A stretch of DNA of 64,000 nt from Brevibacterium gallinarum (GCF_014836885.1 NZ_JACSPY010000001.1:385051-449050), one strand, 5' to 3'; shown: positions 51,642 through 61,091, counted from the first letter of the stretch. The notes: generated from the letters alone by a model not told the origin. Numbers and translations are program-made.

Positions 51642-53849
51642 ATGAACTCGACGAGAACCCCGCGCGACGACGAGAAGCCTGAGGGCGGCAGCACCGCCGC
51701 AGGCCGCGCAGCCGAACGCAATGACGCCGGCGACCCCGGCGCTGCTGCCACCGACGCCTACCGCGACGCCAAGCACCACGGCGCCGCGTCGGAGACCGCC
51801 GGCGACGCGGACGTCGATGCCAGCAACGTCGCCGTCATGAGCTCGGCCGAAGCCGAGGAGAAGGCCCAGGAGGTGCTGCGCGAGCACGACACCGCCTCCC
51901 GCCACCGTGTGGACTCCGAACTCGGGCCGTGGCGATGGCTCATCTTCATCCTCGCGCTCGGCCTCACCGGGTTCCAGCTCTACACCGCCTTCGCAGGCTC
52001 CCGCCCGACCCTCATCCAGGGTGCGATCCACGTCGGCGGTGCGATGGGGCTCATCTTCCTGCTCTACCCCCTGCACCGCAGCCTGAGCCTGCGGGAGGAC
52101 ACCAAACCGGCACTGTACTGGGGCTCCCTGGTCCTCGACACGATCCTTGCGTTCGCCGCGATGGGCTGCTCGGCCTACATGGTCTTCAACTACGACTACC
52201 TCACCGGCGTGCAGGTCCAGATGTTCGGCTACAGCGACTTCGACACGTTCGTCGCCCTCGTCGGCATCCTCCTCATCCTCGAAGGCACCCGCCGCTGCGT
52301 CGGCCTGCCCATCGTCATCATCGCCACTCTGGCGCTGCTGTACTTCTGGCTCGGCAAGTACTCGCCGATCCTGCCGTACCACGGCACCACCTGGCAGAAC
52401 ATGGTCCAGCAGACCTGGTACTCCTCGCGGTCGGTCTTCGGCATCCCGATCCAGGTGTCGTCGACCTTCGTGTTCCTGTTCCTGCTGTTCGGCGTCGTGC
52501 TCGTGCGCACCAACATCGGCGCCTACTTCAACGGCCTGGCCTTCCGCCTGACCGGCAAGTTCGCCGGCGGGCCGGCCAAGGCAGCCGTCGTCGCCTCGGC
52601 GATGCAGGGCACCGTCACCGGCTCCTCGGTCGCCAATGCTGTGGCCTCGGGCTCCTTCACCATCCCGATGATGAAGAAGGTCGGCTTCAAGGCGAAGTTC
52701 GCAGCCGCCACCGAGGCGACCGCCTCGACCGGCGGGCAGATCATGCCCCCGATCATGGGCGCTGCCGTGTTCATCATGGCCGAGTACACCGGCATCGCCT
52801 ACTCGACGATCATCCTCGTGGCGGTCATCCCGGCGTTCCTGTATTTCGCCGGTGTCATGCTCGCCGTGCACTTCGAAGCCAAGCGCAATCGCATCCACGG
52901 CATGCGCATGGACCAGCTGCCGAGCTGGAAGTACCTGCTCATGCGTATCGACCAGCTGCTGCCGCTGGCCATCATCATCTACATGCTCATGTCCGGCACC
53001 ACCCCGGCGAAGGCCGCCCTGTGGGGCATCGGCACCGCACTCGTGCTCAGCTTCTTCCGGGAGTCGACCCGCCTGAGCATCCGCGGTGTCTTCGAGGTCC
53101 TCGAATCCGGTGCCCGTGTCGCCCTGCCGGTCATCGCCGCCTGTGCCACCGCCGGCATGGTCGCCGGCATCGTCACCGCCACCGGCCTCGGCGGCCGTCT
53201 GGCCGACGGCATCCTCACAGCCGCCGGGGAGAACTTCTTCCTCGTCATGTTCTTCACCATGCTCGCCTGCCTGGTGCTGGGCATGGGACTGCCGACGACG
53301 GCGAACTACGTCGTCACCGCCACGGTGGCCGCGCCGATCCTCATCAGCAACTTCGATGTCCCGATCCTGGCCGCTCACCTGTTCGTGTTCTACTTCGGTC
53401 TGCTCGCCGACATCACCCCGCCGGTGTGCCTGGCCGCCTACGCCGCCTCCGGCATCGCCGGATCGAATCCGCTCAAGTCCGGTGTCACCGCCTTCCGGGT
53501 GGCGATCGCCGGATTCATCGTGCCCTATGTCTTCGTCACCGCACCGGGCCTGATCTTCCAGACCGACGACACCGTCGTGCACTTCCTGCAGGTGTTCATC
53601 ACCGCGCTGCTGGGCATGACGGCGATCTCCGCGGCGACAGCCGGGTACTTCTTCGACCACCTGCACTGGTGGGAGCGGATCGTGCTCATCGCCGCCGGCA
53701 TCACGATGCTCATCCCAACTCTGTGGATCTCGCTCATCGGCATCGCCGTCGCCGTGCTCATGGCGCTCCTGCAGCGCATGCGCGCCAAGCGCCGCGACGG
53801 TTCGGCACCGCCTGCCGAAACAACAGCTGCCGCCGGCGCCGAGGCGTAG
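51642..53849 (+). CDS. TRAP transporter fused permease (DctQM type, TAXI)
   Basis: 735-residue membrane protein. It has a hydrophilic N-terminus (about 1-85), then four helices of the DctQ-like part and about twelve of the DctM-like part. GTVTGSSVANAVASGSFTIP with EATASTGGQIMPPIMGAAVF and LGMGLPTTANYVVTATVAAP are the TRAP large-subunit signatures. It is the only TRAP permease in the window. It would import its solute with a sodium gradient, using either nearby TAXI receptor. ATG 51642. A terminator follows at 53868. Confidence 0.93.
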   Translation: MNSTRTPRDDEKPEGGSTAAGRAAERNDAGDPGAAATDAYRDAKHHGAASETAGDADVDASNVAVMSSAEAEEKAQEVLREHDTASRHRVDSELGPWRWLIFILALGLTGFQLYTAFAGSRPTLIQGAIHVGGAMGLIFLLYPLHRSLSLREDTKPALYWGSLVLDTILAFAAMGCSAYMVFNYDYLTGVQVQMFGYSDFDTFVALVGILLILEGTRRCVGLPIVIIATLALLYFWLGKYSPILPYHGTTWQNMVQQTWYSSRSVFGIPIQVSSTFVFLFLLFGVVLVRTNIGAYFNGLAFRLTGKFAGGPAKAAVVASAMQGTVTGSSVANAVASGSFTIPMMKKVGFKAKFAAATEATASTGGQIMPPIMGAAVFIMAEYTGIAYSTIILVAVIPAFLYFAGVMLAVHFEAKRNRIHGMRMDQLPSWKYLLMRIDQLLPLAIIIYMLMSGTTPAKAALWGIGTALVLSFFRESTRLSIRGVFEVLESGARVALPVIAACATAGMVAGIVTATGLGGRLADGILTAAGENFFLVMFFTMLACLVLGMGLPTTANYVVTATVAAPILISNFDVPILAAHLFVFYFGLLADITPPVCLAAYAASGIAGSNPLKSGVTAFRVAIAGFIVPYVFVTAPGLIFQTDDTVVHFLQVFITALLGMTAISAATAGYFFDHLHWWERIVLIAAGITMLIPTLWISLIGIAVAVLMALLQRMRAKRRDGSAPPAETTAAAGAEA

Positions 53850-53867
53850 GCTGGGCCTGTGTGCCGA

Positions 53868-53899
53868 CCGCCCGTGTGTGCCCGAACACACGGGCGGTT
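53868..53899 (+). terminator. Terminator after the TRAP permease
   Basis: A 13-bp stem ACCGCCCGTGTGT (53868-53880) / ACACACGGGCGGT (53887-53899) with a six-base loop, followed by TCAGCATTCATTC. It separates the island from ispG. Confidence 0.78.
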
Positions 53900-53995
53900 C
53901 AGCATTCATTCACATGCCCTGCCTAGAATGGGACGCAATGACCACCGGCCCTCACGGGCCGGAAAGCCACCTGCTGTCGAACTGAAGGGACGTCT

Positions 53996-55144
53996 GTGAC
54001 CGCGATCAGCCTGGGAATGCCCGCTCCGCCGCCGCCGGTTCTCAACCCCCGGCGCAAGACCCGCCAGATCAAGGTCGGGAAAGTCGGAGTCGGCTCGGAT
54101 TCCCCGATCAGCGTCCAGTCGATGACGACGACGAAGACCACCGACATCAACTCCACCCTGCAGCAGATCGCCGAGCTCACCGCCGCTGGCTGCGACATCG
54201 TGCGTGTGGCCTGCCCTTCGGCCGATGACGCCGAGGCGCTGCCGGCGATCGCGCAGAAGAGCCAGATCCCGGTCATCGCCGACATCCACTTCCAGCCCAA
54301 GTACGTCTTCGCCGCGATCGACGCCGGATGTGCCGGTGTGCGGGTCAACCCCGGCAACATCCGCAAGTTCGACGACCAGGTCAAGGAGATCTCCAAGGCC
54401 GCCGCCGACGCCGGCGTCTCGATCCGCATCGGCGTCAACGCCGGATCGCTGGACAAGCGGATCATGGACAAGTACGGCAAGGCCACCCCCGAGGCGCTCG
54501 TCGAGTCCGCGGTGTGGGAGGCCTCCCTGTTCGAAGAGCACGGGTTCAGCGACTTCAAGATCTCCGTCAAGCACCACGACCCGGTCGTTATGGTCCGCGC
54601 TTACGAGCTGCTCGCCGAAGCCGGCGACTGGCCGCTGCACCTCGGCGTCACCGAGGCCGGCCCGGCCTTCCAGGGCACCATCAAGTCCGCCACCGCCTTC
54701 GGAGCGCTGCTGAGCCAGGGCATCGGCGACACCATCCGCGTGTCCCTGTCGGCCCCGCCGGTCGAGGAGATCAAGGTCGGCAACCAGATCCTCGAATCCC
54801 TCAACCTCAAACCGCGCACCCTCGAGATCGTCTCCTGCCCGTCGTGCGGACGCGCCCAGGTCGACGTCTACGAACTCGCCGACAAGGTCACCGCCGGACT
54901 CGAAGGCCTCGAAGTGCCGCTGCGGGTGGCTGTCATGGGCTGCATCGTCAACGGGCCCGGCGAGGCCCGCGAAGCCGACCTCGGCGTGGCCAGCGGCAAC
55001 GGCAAGGGACAGATCTTCGTCAAGGGCGAGGTCATCAAGACCGTGCCGGAGGCCAAGATCGTCGAGACACTCATCGAAGAGGCCATGCGGATCGCCGAGG
55101 AGAACGGCGACCCGGCCGGCCCACCGGAGGTCGTCGTCGGCTGA
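53996..55144 (+). CDS. ispG: 4-hydroxy-3-methylbut-2-enyl diphosphate synthase IspG (flavodoxin/ferredoxin type)
   Basis: Penultimate MEP-pathway enzyme, with a [4Fe-4S] cluster. 382 residues. It has a TIM-barrel part ([36 protein letters not shown]) and a cluster domain with [12 protein letters not shown] and [16 protein letters not shown], giving the three Cys ligands; a Glu nearby completes the site. GTG 53996. TAGAAT at 53925-53930 is a likely -10. It is normally adjacent to rseP in actinobacteria; here the TRAP island separates them. Next in line is the GNAT gene. Confidence 0.96.
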   Translation: MTAISLGMPAPPPPVLNPRRKTRQIKVGKVGVGSDSPISVQSMTTTKTTDINSTLQQIAELTAAGCDIVRVACPSADDAEALPAIAQKSQIPVIADIHFQPKYVFAAIDAGCAGVRVNPGNIRKFDDQVKEISKAAADAGVSIRIGVNAGSLDKRIMDKYGKATPEALVESAVWEASLFEEHGFSDFKISVKHHDPVVMVRAYELLAEAGDWPLHLGVTEAGPAFQGTIKSATAFGALLSQGIGDTIRVSLSAPPVEEIKVGNQILESLNLKPRTLEIVSCPSCGRAQVDVYELADKVTAGLEGLEVPLRVAVMGCIVNGPGEAREADLGVASGNGKGQIFVKGEVIKTVPEAKIVETLIEEAMRIAEENGDPAGPPEVVVG

Positions 55145-55200
55145 CCGGCACAGCTCTGCAAGGGCTGTCCGATCGCCCCACCTGGGAAGGACGTGGACGC

Positions 55201-56076
55201 GTGACACTGGCACCACTGCGCGCCATGGACACCCAGTGGCTGCGCGACACGATCGCAGCCGACCCCGCCGGCTACGCCTATGCCGCACGACTGCTCGAGC
55301 ACACCGGCACCGCTGAGATCGACACGCCTGCCGGACGGCTGTGGGGCTGGTTCATCCACGGCCGGCCGGTGAGCGCCTACTACATCGGCGGCACCATCAT
55401 GCCGATTTCCGCGACCACCGGCGGCAATGCCGCGGTCGCCCGGATGCTCAACGCTCGCGGCCGCTACATGTGCTCACTCGTCGGCCCCGCCAACGCCGTC
55501 CTCGACCTGCACCACCGGCTGACCTGGGGCGTGCCCAGGGTGCTGCGGCCCAAGCAGCCGCTGCTCATCGCCGACCGTGAACCCGACACCACCGCTGATC
55601 GGCGGGTGCGCCTCGGCCGGCCCGAGGAGATCGACATCGTCTTCGAAGCCGCGGTGCACATGTTCACCGAAGAAGTCGGCTTCTCACCGATCGAAATGGG
55701 CAAATCCGGCTACTTCCACCGGGTGCGCGGTCTGCTGAGCGCCGGTGAGACCTTCCTCATCACCAGCCGCCACGGCCCCGACGGTGGGCCGATCCGCCGC
55801 TACCCGGCACCGGAGTCGGACGAGCAGGTGGTGTTCAAGGCCGATGTCGGCATCCGGTCTGCAGCGGTTGCCCAGATCCAGGGCGTGTGGGTGCATCCGG
55901 ACTTCCGCGGCCGCGGCCTGGCCGCCCCCGCCGTGCTGGCGGCGACCGAACAGGTCAAGGCGACGATGAGCCCGCTGGTGAGCCTGTACGTCAACGCCTT
56001 CAACGAACCGGCCCTGAGCACTTACCGGCGTGCCGGCTACCGGCAGATCGGCACCTACGCCACCGTCATCTACTGA
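55201..56076 (+). CDS. GNAT family N-acetyltransferase with DUF4081
   Basis: 291-residue protein. The N-terminal DUF4081-like half (about 1-130) contains GWFIHGRPVSAYYIGGTIMP and NARGRYMCSLVGPANAVL. The C-terminal GNAT domain (about 140-285) includes IQGVWVHPDFRGRGLAAPAV, the acetyl-CoA-binding RGRGLA signature. The ispG-GNAT pairing is conserved in actinobacteria; the substrate is unknown. GTG 55201 follows GGGAAGGACG. The stop codon falls inside the first unit of a 26-bp repeat triplet. Confidence 0.9.
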   Translation: MTLAPLRAMDTQWLRDTIAADPAGYAYAARLLEHTGTAEIDTPAGRLWGWFIHGRPVSAYYIGGTIMPISATTGGNAAVARMLNARGRYMCSLVGPANAVLDLHHRLTWGVPRVLRPKQPLLIADREPDTTADRRVRLGRPEEIDIVFEAAVHMFTEEVGFSPIEMGKSGYFHRVRGLLSAGETFLITSRHGPDGGPIRRYPAPESDEQVVFKADVGIRSAAVAQIQGVWVHPDFRGRGLAAPAVLAATEQVKATMSPLVSLYVNAFNEPALSTYRRAGYRQIGTYATVIY

Positions 56077-56147
56077 CCGGAGGATCGGCAGCCGCTCATT
56101 GCCCTGAGGGCCGGCAGCCGCCTACTGACCTGAGGATCGGTAGCCGC
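56070..56147. repeat. 26-bp imperfect tandem triplet at convergent gene ends
   Basis: Three units (56070-56095, 56097-56121, 56122-56147) share the pattern ctactgaccNgAGGatcggNAGCCGC. Unit 1 contains the end of the GNAT gene. Unit 3 contains the stop and last codons of the S4 gene on the other strand. The middle unit is the most degenerate. Confidence 0.6.
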
Positions 56148-56523
56148 GCAACCGGTCGAGTTCGCGGCGATCCTTCTTCGTCGGCCGGCCCAGCCCTTTG
56201 TCACGCCGCGGGGTGAACCCGCGCAGTGCCGGGTCCGGTGCCGGGGTGCGGTCGTCATACAGCTGCTGGGCCAGTGTCGCCGGCCCGCGCCGGTCGGTGA
56301 AGCCGCGGACGACGAGGATCTGCTCGAAGCCGGCCTTGCGCACCCGGATCGTGTCGCCGATGCGCACCTTCTGCGCAGCCTTGACCCGCTGCCCGTCGAC
56401 ATGAACGTGCCCGCCCCGGCAGGCGGTCGTGGCCGCCGAACGGGTCTTGAAGATCCGGGCCGTCCACAGCCACAGGTCGACGCGCTGGCTGCGTTCAGGC
56501 GAGAAGTCGGGGCTCATGTCCAT
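56122..56523 (-). CDS. S4-domain RNA-binding protein, Hsp15-like
   Basis: 133-residue basic protein. The S4 domain (about residues 9-75) reads RVDLWLWTARIFKTRSAATT, GGHVHVDGQRVKAAQKV, IGDTIRVRKAGFEQILVV. It is followed by a basic tail (RRDKGLGRPTKKDRRELDRL). Proteins of this type bind stalled 50S-peptidyl-tRNA complexes. ATG 56523 was chosen; ATG 56517 is equally possible. The last codons fall in the 26-bp repeat. Convergent with the GNAT gene. Confidence 0.9.
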   Translation of the reverse strand: MDMSPDFSPERSQRVDLWLWTARIFKTRSAATTACRGGHVHVDGQRVKAAQKVRIGDTIRVRKAGFEQILVVRGFTDRRGPATLAQQLYDDRTPAPDPALRGFTPRRDKGLGRPTKKDRRELDRLRGYRSSGQ

Positions 56524-56542
56524 CGTCCCCACAGCCTAGCGC

Positions 56543-57451
56543 TTACGGGGTCGGCTGACCGCCGTTGACATTGAGCGTCTCACCGATGACGTAGCTCGAC
56601 TCAGGAGAGGTGAGGAACACATACGCCGGCGCCAGTTCGGTCGGCTGCCCGGCCCGGCCGAGGGGAGTGCCCCTGCCGAACTCCGGCAGCGCCTCCTTCG
56701 GCTGGCCGTCCGAGACCTGCAGCGGCGTCCAGATCGGGCCCGGCGCCACCGCATTCACGCGGATGCCGCGCGGGGCCAGCTGCTGGGCCAGTCCCTTCGT
56801 GAAGTTGTTGATCGCCGCCTTCGTCGAGGCGTAGTCGAGCAGGTGCGGGGAGGGGTCGTAGGCCTGCACCGAGGTCGAGTTCACGATCGTCGACCCGGCC
56901 GGCATCACCGTGATCGCCTCCTGGGTGATGCGGTAGATCGCGTGGATGTTGGTGGCGAACGTCGTCGTCCACTGCTCATCGGCCAGCTCGCCGAAGTCCT
57001 CGACGGCGATCTGCTTGCCGGCGTTGTTCACCAGCGCGTCGAGTCCGCCGAGGGCCTGCTCGGCATCCGCGACCAGCCGGCGGCAGAAAGCGGCATCGGT
57101 CAGATCACCGGGGAACAGGAACGCCCGCTGCCCGGACTCCTCGATCCAGCCTCTGATCTCCTGGGCATCGGCCTCCTCATCCGGCAGATACGACAGGGCG
57201 ACGTCAGCGCCCTCACGGGCGAACGCGATCGCCACGGCCGCACCGATCCCGGAGTCGGCCCCGGTGATGAGCGCCTTGCGGCCGACGAGCCGGCCGGTGC
57301 CGCGATAGGAGCGCTGCCCGCGATCGGTCTGCGGGCTCAGAGACTGGTCGAGGCCGGGTTCGGGCTGATGCTGCTGCGGCGGGCGGATCTCGGGGAAGCG
57401 GGTGACGGGGTTGAGGAAGGTCAGCTGGTCGTGGTGCTCTGCTGCATTCAT
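56543..57451 (-). CDS. Short-chain dehydrogenase/reductase, YghA/GSP39-like
   Basis: 302 residues. An N-terminal extension (about 1-52, Pro/Gln-rich) is typical of the YghA/general-stress-protein-39 group. It is followed by the Rossmann motif [37 protein letters not shown], the catalytic Ser, Tyr-x3-Lys in [14 protein letters not shown], and [12 protein letters not shown]. It uses NAD(P)H; substrate unknown. The ATG at 57451 gives the full extension. Divergent from proS, with a large palindrome between the two genes. A few bases separate it from the S4 gene downstream on the same strand. Confidence 0.93.
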   Translation of the reverse strand: MNAAEHHDQLTFLNPVTRFPEIRPPQQHQPEPGLDQSLSPQTDRGQRSYRGTGRLVGRKALITGADSGIGAAVAIAFAREGADVALSYLPDEEADAQEIRGWIEESGQRAFLFPGDLTDAAFCRRLVADAEQALGGLDALVNNAGKQIAVEDFGELADEQWTTTFATNIHAIYRITQEAITVMPAGSTIVNSTSVQAYDPSPHLLDYASTKAAINNFTKGLAQQLAPRGIRVNAVAPGPIWTPLQVSDGQPKEALPEFGRGTPLGRAGQPTELAPAYVFLTSPESSYVIGETLNVNGGQPTP

Positions 57452-57524
57452 GTCTCGAGCCTAGTCGTCGCCCGGCGCCGGGACAACGGTTCCAATAGCT
57501 CAACCTGCCTTGCCGGAAAGGCGA

Positions 57525-57563
57525 CCGATCCCGAGGCGGTGGTCGCCACCGCCTCGGGACCGG
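57525..57563. repeat. Inverted pair of dispersed repeats (large palindrome) upstream of proS
   Basis: A reverse copy (57525-57542) and a forward copy (57546-57563) of CCACCGCCTCGGGNNCGG face each other with a three-base gap. CCCGAGGCGGTGG and CCACCGCCTCGGG form a perfect 13-bp stem. It lies between the divergent SDR and proS genes, so it is not an ordinary terminator. No T-tract. Confidence 0.75.
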
Positions 57564-57682
57564 TGTGTCAGCGGTGCCCTGGTGCCGCGCAGCAGGGCCC
57601 GCTGAGCGCGGTGGGCACGCGGTTCGGCAGTGATAGAGTCCGAGGTGACCGTCCTGAGAACGAACTAGGGGAGAACACCTTC

Positions 57683-59512
57683 ATGGCCCTGCGGATGTCG
57701 ACGCTGTTTGCGCGCACCCTGAAAGAAGACCCGGTCGATGCCGAGGTCGCCAGCCATAAGCTGCTGCACCGCGGCTCCTACATCCGCCGTGCCGCCCCAG
57801 GAATCTACACGTGGCTGCCGCTCGGGCTCGAGGTGCTGCGCCGCATCGAGAACATCGTGCGCCAGGAGATGGTCGCCGCCGGTTCCCAGGAAGTCCACTT
57901 CCCGGCGCTGCTGCCGGCCGGTCCCTACGAGGCCTCGGGCCGCTGGGAGACCTACGGTGACGGGATCTTCAGGCTCAAGGACCGCAAGGAAGCCGACTAC
58001 CTGCTCGCGCCGACCCACGAGGAGCTGTTCACGCTGCTCGTCAAGGACCTGTACTCCTCGTACAAGGACCTGCCGCTGAGCATCTTCCAGATCCAGACGA
58101 AGTACCGCGACGAGGCGCGCCCGCGCGCCGGCCTGCTGCGCGGACGCGAGTTCATCATGAAGGACGCCTACTCCTTCGACATCGACGACGCCGGGCTCGA
58201 CGAGTCCTACCAGATCATGCGCGATGCCTACATTCGCATCTACGAGCGCCTCGGACTGCCCTACGTCATCGTCGAGGCGACCTCCGGGGCGATGGGCGGC
58301 TCGGGCACCGAGGAGTTCCTCTACCCCTCCGAGGTCGGTGAGGACACCTACGTGCGCACCGCAGGCGGATACGCCGCCAACGTCGAGGCCGTCACCACGC
58401 TCGTCGGCGAGCCGCTCGATGCCTCGGATGCGCCGGCCGCGCACAAGGAGACGACCCCGGAGGCGAACACCATCGCCTCCCTGGTCGAGGTCTCCAATGA
58501 GCTCTTCGCCCGCGAAGACCGCCCGTGGCAGGCCGCGGACATGATGAAGCTCGTCATGTGCACCCTCGTCCACCCCGACGGGCAGCGCGAGGTCATCGCC
58601 ATCGGCCTGCCCGGTGACCGGGAAGTCGACCTCGACCGGGCCGCCGGCTCCGGGATGCTCTCCAGCGGCGAGATCGACCTCGAACCGGCGAGCGCGGAGG
58701 ACCTGGCCAAGCACCCGGACATCGTCGCCGGCTACATCGGCCCCGGCACCTCGCTGGCCGACCAGGTGCTCGGCTCCGAGGGCAGCTCCGGCGTGCGCTT
58801 CTTCGTCGACCCGCGCATCACCCGTAAGGGTTCGCGCTGGGTGGCCGGCGGCAACGAGGCCGGCACCCACGTCTACGACCTCGTCCTCGGCCGCGACTTC
58901 ACCGTCGACGGTGTGCTCGAAGTCGCCGAGGTCCGCGAAGGCGATCCGGCCCCGGACGGCTCCGGCCCGCTGGAGCTGGCCCGCGGTGTGGAGATCGGCC
59001 AGATCTTCAAGCTCGGCACCCGCTACGCCGAGGCCCTCGACCTCAAGGTGCTCGACGAGAACGGCAAGACCCAGGTCGTGACGATGGGCTCCTACGGTGT
59101 CGGCGTTACCCGCGCCATGGCCTGCATCGCCGAGGAGAACCACGACGACAAGGGCCTCATCTGGCCCCAGCACCTGGCGCCGGCCGACGTGCACATCGTC
59201 GCCACCGGCAAGGGTGCAGAACCGCTCGAGGCCGCCGAGAAGATCACCGCCGAGCTCGAGTCGATGGGCGTGCGCGTCCTGCTCGACGACCGCCCGAAGG
59301 CCTCACCGGGCGTGAAGTTCGGCGACGCCGAACTGCTCGGCGTGCCGACGATCCTCGTCGTCGGCCGCGGCCTGGCCGAGGGCAGACTGGAGCTGCGCGA
59401 CCGCCGCACCGGCGAAGCGACCGACGTGCCGGTCGAGGACGCCGTCGCCCGCACCGTCGAAGCTGTCGATGCGAAGTACCAGGAGCTCGGCGCCAAGCGC
59501 GGCGAACTCTGA
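57683..59512 (+). CDS. proS: Proline-tRNA ligase
   Basis: Class II aminoacyl-tRNA synthetase of the bacterial type, 609 residues. Motif 1 region [20 protein letters not shown]; motif 2 [20 protein letters not shown] with [11 protein letters not shown]; an inserted editing domain (about 240-405); motif 3 within [19 protein letters not shown]; and a C-terminal anticodon-binding domain ([17 protein letters not shown]). ATG 57683 follows AGGGGAG; ATG 57695 is an alternative. The long open frame upstream is a shadow of the SDR. A strong terminator follows. Confidence 0.96.
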   Translation: MALRMSTLFARTLKEDPVDAEVASHKLLHRGSYIRRAAPGIYTWLPLGLEVLRRIENIVRQEMVAAGSQEVHFPALLPAGPYEASGRWETYGDGIFRLKDRKEADYLLAPTHEELFTLLVKDLYSSYKDLPLSIFQIQTKYRDEARPRAGLLRGREFIMKDAYSFDIDDAGLDESYQIMRDAYIRIYERLGLPYVIVEATSGAMGGSGTEEFLYPSEVGEDTYVRTAGGYAANVEAVTTLVGEPLDASDAPAAHKETTPEANTIASLVEVSNELFAREDRPWQAADMMKLVMCTLVHPDGQREVIAIGLPGDREVDLDRAAGSGMLSSGEIDLEPASAEDLAKHPDIVAGYIGPGTSLADQVLGSEGSSGVRFFVDPRITRKGSRWVAGGNEAGTHVYDLVLGRDFTVDGVLEVAEVREGDPAPDGSGPLELARGVEIGQIFKLGTRYAEALDLKVLDENGKTQVVTMGSYGVGVTRAMACIAEENHDDKGLIWPQHLAPADVHIVATGKGAEPLEAAEKITAELESMGVRVLLDDRPKASPGVKFGDAELLGVPTILVVGRGLAEGRLELRDRRTGEATDVPVEDAVARTVEAVDAKYQELGAKRGEL

Positions 59513-59524
59513 GCTGAGCCTCCG

Positions 59525-59560
59525 CAGCGGCCGGGACACGCAACCGTGTCCCGGCCGCTG
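59525..59560 (+). terminator. Terminator after proS
   Basis: A perfect 16-bp stem CAGCGGCCGGGACACG (59525-59540) / CGTGTCCCGGCCGCTG (59545-59560) with loop CAAC, 12 bases after the proS stop. Confidence 0.8.
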
Positions 59561-59593
59561 TGCTGTGTCTGCTGCTGTGCCCCAGCGTCTGCT

Positions 59594-59694
59594 GTCAGGG
59601 CTGAACTGTTGTCAGGGCTGAACTGTTGTCAGGGTTGAACTGCAACCAGGGTGCATCTGCCGTCACGGCTCATCTGCTGTCAAGGTTCATGACG
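59594..59694. repeat. 17-bp tandem repeat (about six units)
   Basis: Units of 17 bp begin at 59594, 59611, 59628, 59645, 59662 and 59679. The first two are identical (GTCAGGGCTGAACTGTT); later ones diverge steadily. Non-coding, between the proS terminator and sfnG. The identical pair suggests recent expansion or contraction. Confidence 0.75.
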
Positions 59695-59819
59695 AACAAC
59701 GGCGCTACACGACCGCAGGTGACACCAGACGTCGGCACATGACGCCACCGGCGCCTCGGGAACGGGCCAGCCGTCAGGCTGGGCGTGTCGCACCGACACC
59801 CGACTGTTCTGGAGGACCC

Positions 59820-61001
59820 ATGACCGACACTCCCGTCTCCCCAGCCGCCGGCCTCGCCACCCCATTGACGTTCGCCTACTGGGTGCCCAACGTCTCCGGC
59901 GGGCTCGTGATCTCCGAGATCGAGCAGCGCACCAGCTGGGACTTCGACTACAACCGCACCCTGGCCCGCATCGCCGAGGACGCCGGCTTCGAATACGCGC
60001 TCACCCAGACCCGCTACGCCGCCAGCTACGGCGCAGCCTCTCAGCATGAGGCGACGAGCTTCTCATTGGCCCTGCTCGGTGCGACCGAGCGGCTCAAGGT
60101 CATCGCCGCCGTCCACCCGGGCATGTGGCACCCGGGCGTGCTCGCAAAGTACATCATCACCGCCGATCACCTCTCCGGCGGCCGCGCGGCGGTCAACATC
60201 GTCTCCGGCTGGCTCACGCAGGAGTTCACCGGCTTCGGGCTGCCGTGGCTGGAACACGATGAGCGCTATGTGCGTACCGAGGAGTTCATCGACGCGCTGC
60301 GCGGACTCTGGACCCAGGCCGGCTACTCGCAGGAGGGCGAGTACTACTCGATCGAGGACTTCACGCTCTCCCCGCAGCCTGTCGAGGTGCCCGGGCGGGC
60401 GCATCCGGAGATCTTCTTCGGCGGCAACTCGACTGCCGCCCAGGCCGTTGCCGGGCGCACCGCCGACTGGTATTTCTCCAACGGCCGCACCCTGGAGGAT
60501 TTCAGCGACAACATCGCAGGCGTGCTGGCGGCAGCGGAGTCCGGTCAGCGGCGCGCAGCCGCCGCGCCCCGGTTCGGGCTCAATGGTTTCGTCATCGCCC
60601 GTGATACCCACGCCGAGGCGGTCGAGACGCTGCGGGAGATCGTCGGCAAGGCCCACCGGCCGGCCGTCGACGGCTTCGCCTCCGCGGTCAGGGAGGCCGG
60701 GGCGGCGACTGCGGACGGGAAGGGGATGTGGGCCGATTCGAGCTTCGAGGACCTCGTGCAGTACAACGACGGGTTCAAGACCGGGCTCATCGGCACCCCG
60801 GATGAGATCGCTGAACGGATCGTCGAGTACAAGAAGATCGGCGTCAACCTGTTCCTCACCGGTTACCTGCACTTCCAGGAGGAGGTCGAGCACTTCGGCC
60901 GCGAGATCATCCCGCGGGTGCGTGCGCTCGAAGCTGACCTCGCCCGAGCCCATGGCGTCGAGCTGCAGGCCGGCCTGCAGCCGGCGGCAGCGATTGTGTG
61001 A
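59820..61001 (+). CDS. sfnG: Flavin-dependent dimethylsulfone monooxygenase, SfnG-like
   Basis: 393-residue luciferase-like (LLM) monooxygenase. FAYWVPNVSGGLVISEIEQR, RIAEDAGFEYALTQTRYAAS, IITADHLSGGRAAVNIVSGW and LPWLEHDERYVRTEEFI match SfnG, which oxidises dimethylsulfone to methanesulfinate with FMNH2 and oxygen. It belongs to the two-component type that needs a separate flavin reductase, and one is encoded convergently next to it. ATG 59820 follows TGGAGGA; homology begins here, not at the earlier open-frame start. A degenerate dispersed repeat is at 59745-59765 upstream. Related alkanesulfonate monooxygenases are the alternative. Confidence 0.88.
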   Translation: MTDTPVSPAAGLATPLTFAYWVPNVSGGLVISEIEQRTSWDFDYNRTLARIAEDAGFEYALTQTRYAASYGAASQHEATSFSLALLGATERLKVIAAVHPGMWHPGVLAKYIITADHLSGGRAAVNIVSGWLTQEFTGFGLPWLEHDERYVRTEEFIDALRGLWTQAGYSQEGEYYSIEDFTLSPQPVEVPGRAHPEIFFGGNSTAAQAVAGRTADWYFSNGRTLEDFSDNIAGVLAAAESGQRRAAAAPRFGLNGFVIARDTHAEAVETLREIVGKAHRPAVDGFASAVREAGAATADGKGMWADSSFEDLVQYNDGFKTGLIGTPDEIAERIVEYKKIGVNLFLTGYLHFQEEVEHFGREIIPRVRALEADLARAHGVELQAGLQPAAAIV

Positions 61002-61036
61002 GGTGATGCGATAAGCAGCAGACCGAGATCAGGCAC

Positions 61037-61071
61037 GCAGGGGCCGGAACCGTGGAGGTTCCGGCCCCTGC
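61037..61071 (+). terminator. Terminator after sfnG
   Basis: A perfect 15-bp stem GCAGGGGCCGGAACC (61037-61051) / GGTTCCGGCCCCTGC (61057-61071) with a five-base loop. It can act for both convergent genes. Confidence 0.8.
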
Positions 61072-61091
61072 CGCGTCGATGCTCTCCAGCG

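Noticed and set aside
51576..53909. 777-codon antisense open frame over the TRAP permease
   Set aside because: His/Asp/Gly-rich shadow translation with no recognisable motif; the permease signatures are clear on the plus strand.
56843..57682. Long N-terminal extension of proS
   Set aside because: It runs antisense through the SDR gene; ProS homology begins at 57683.
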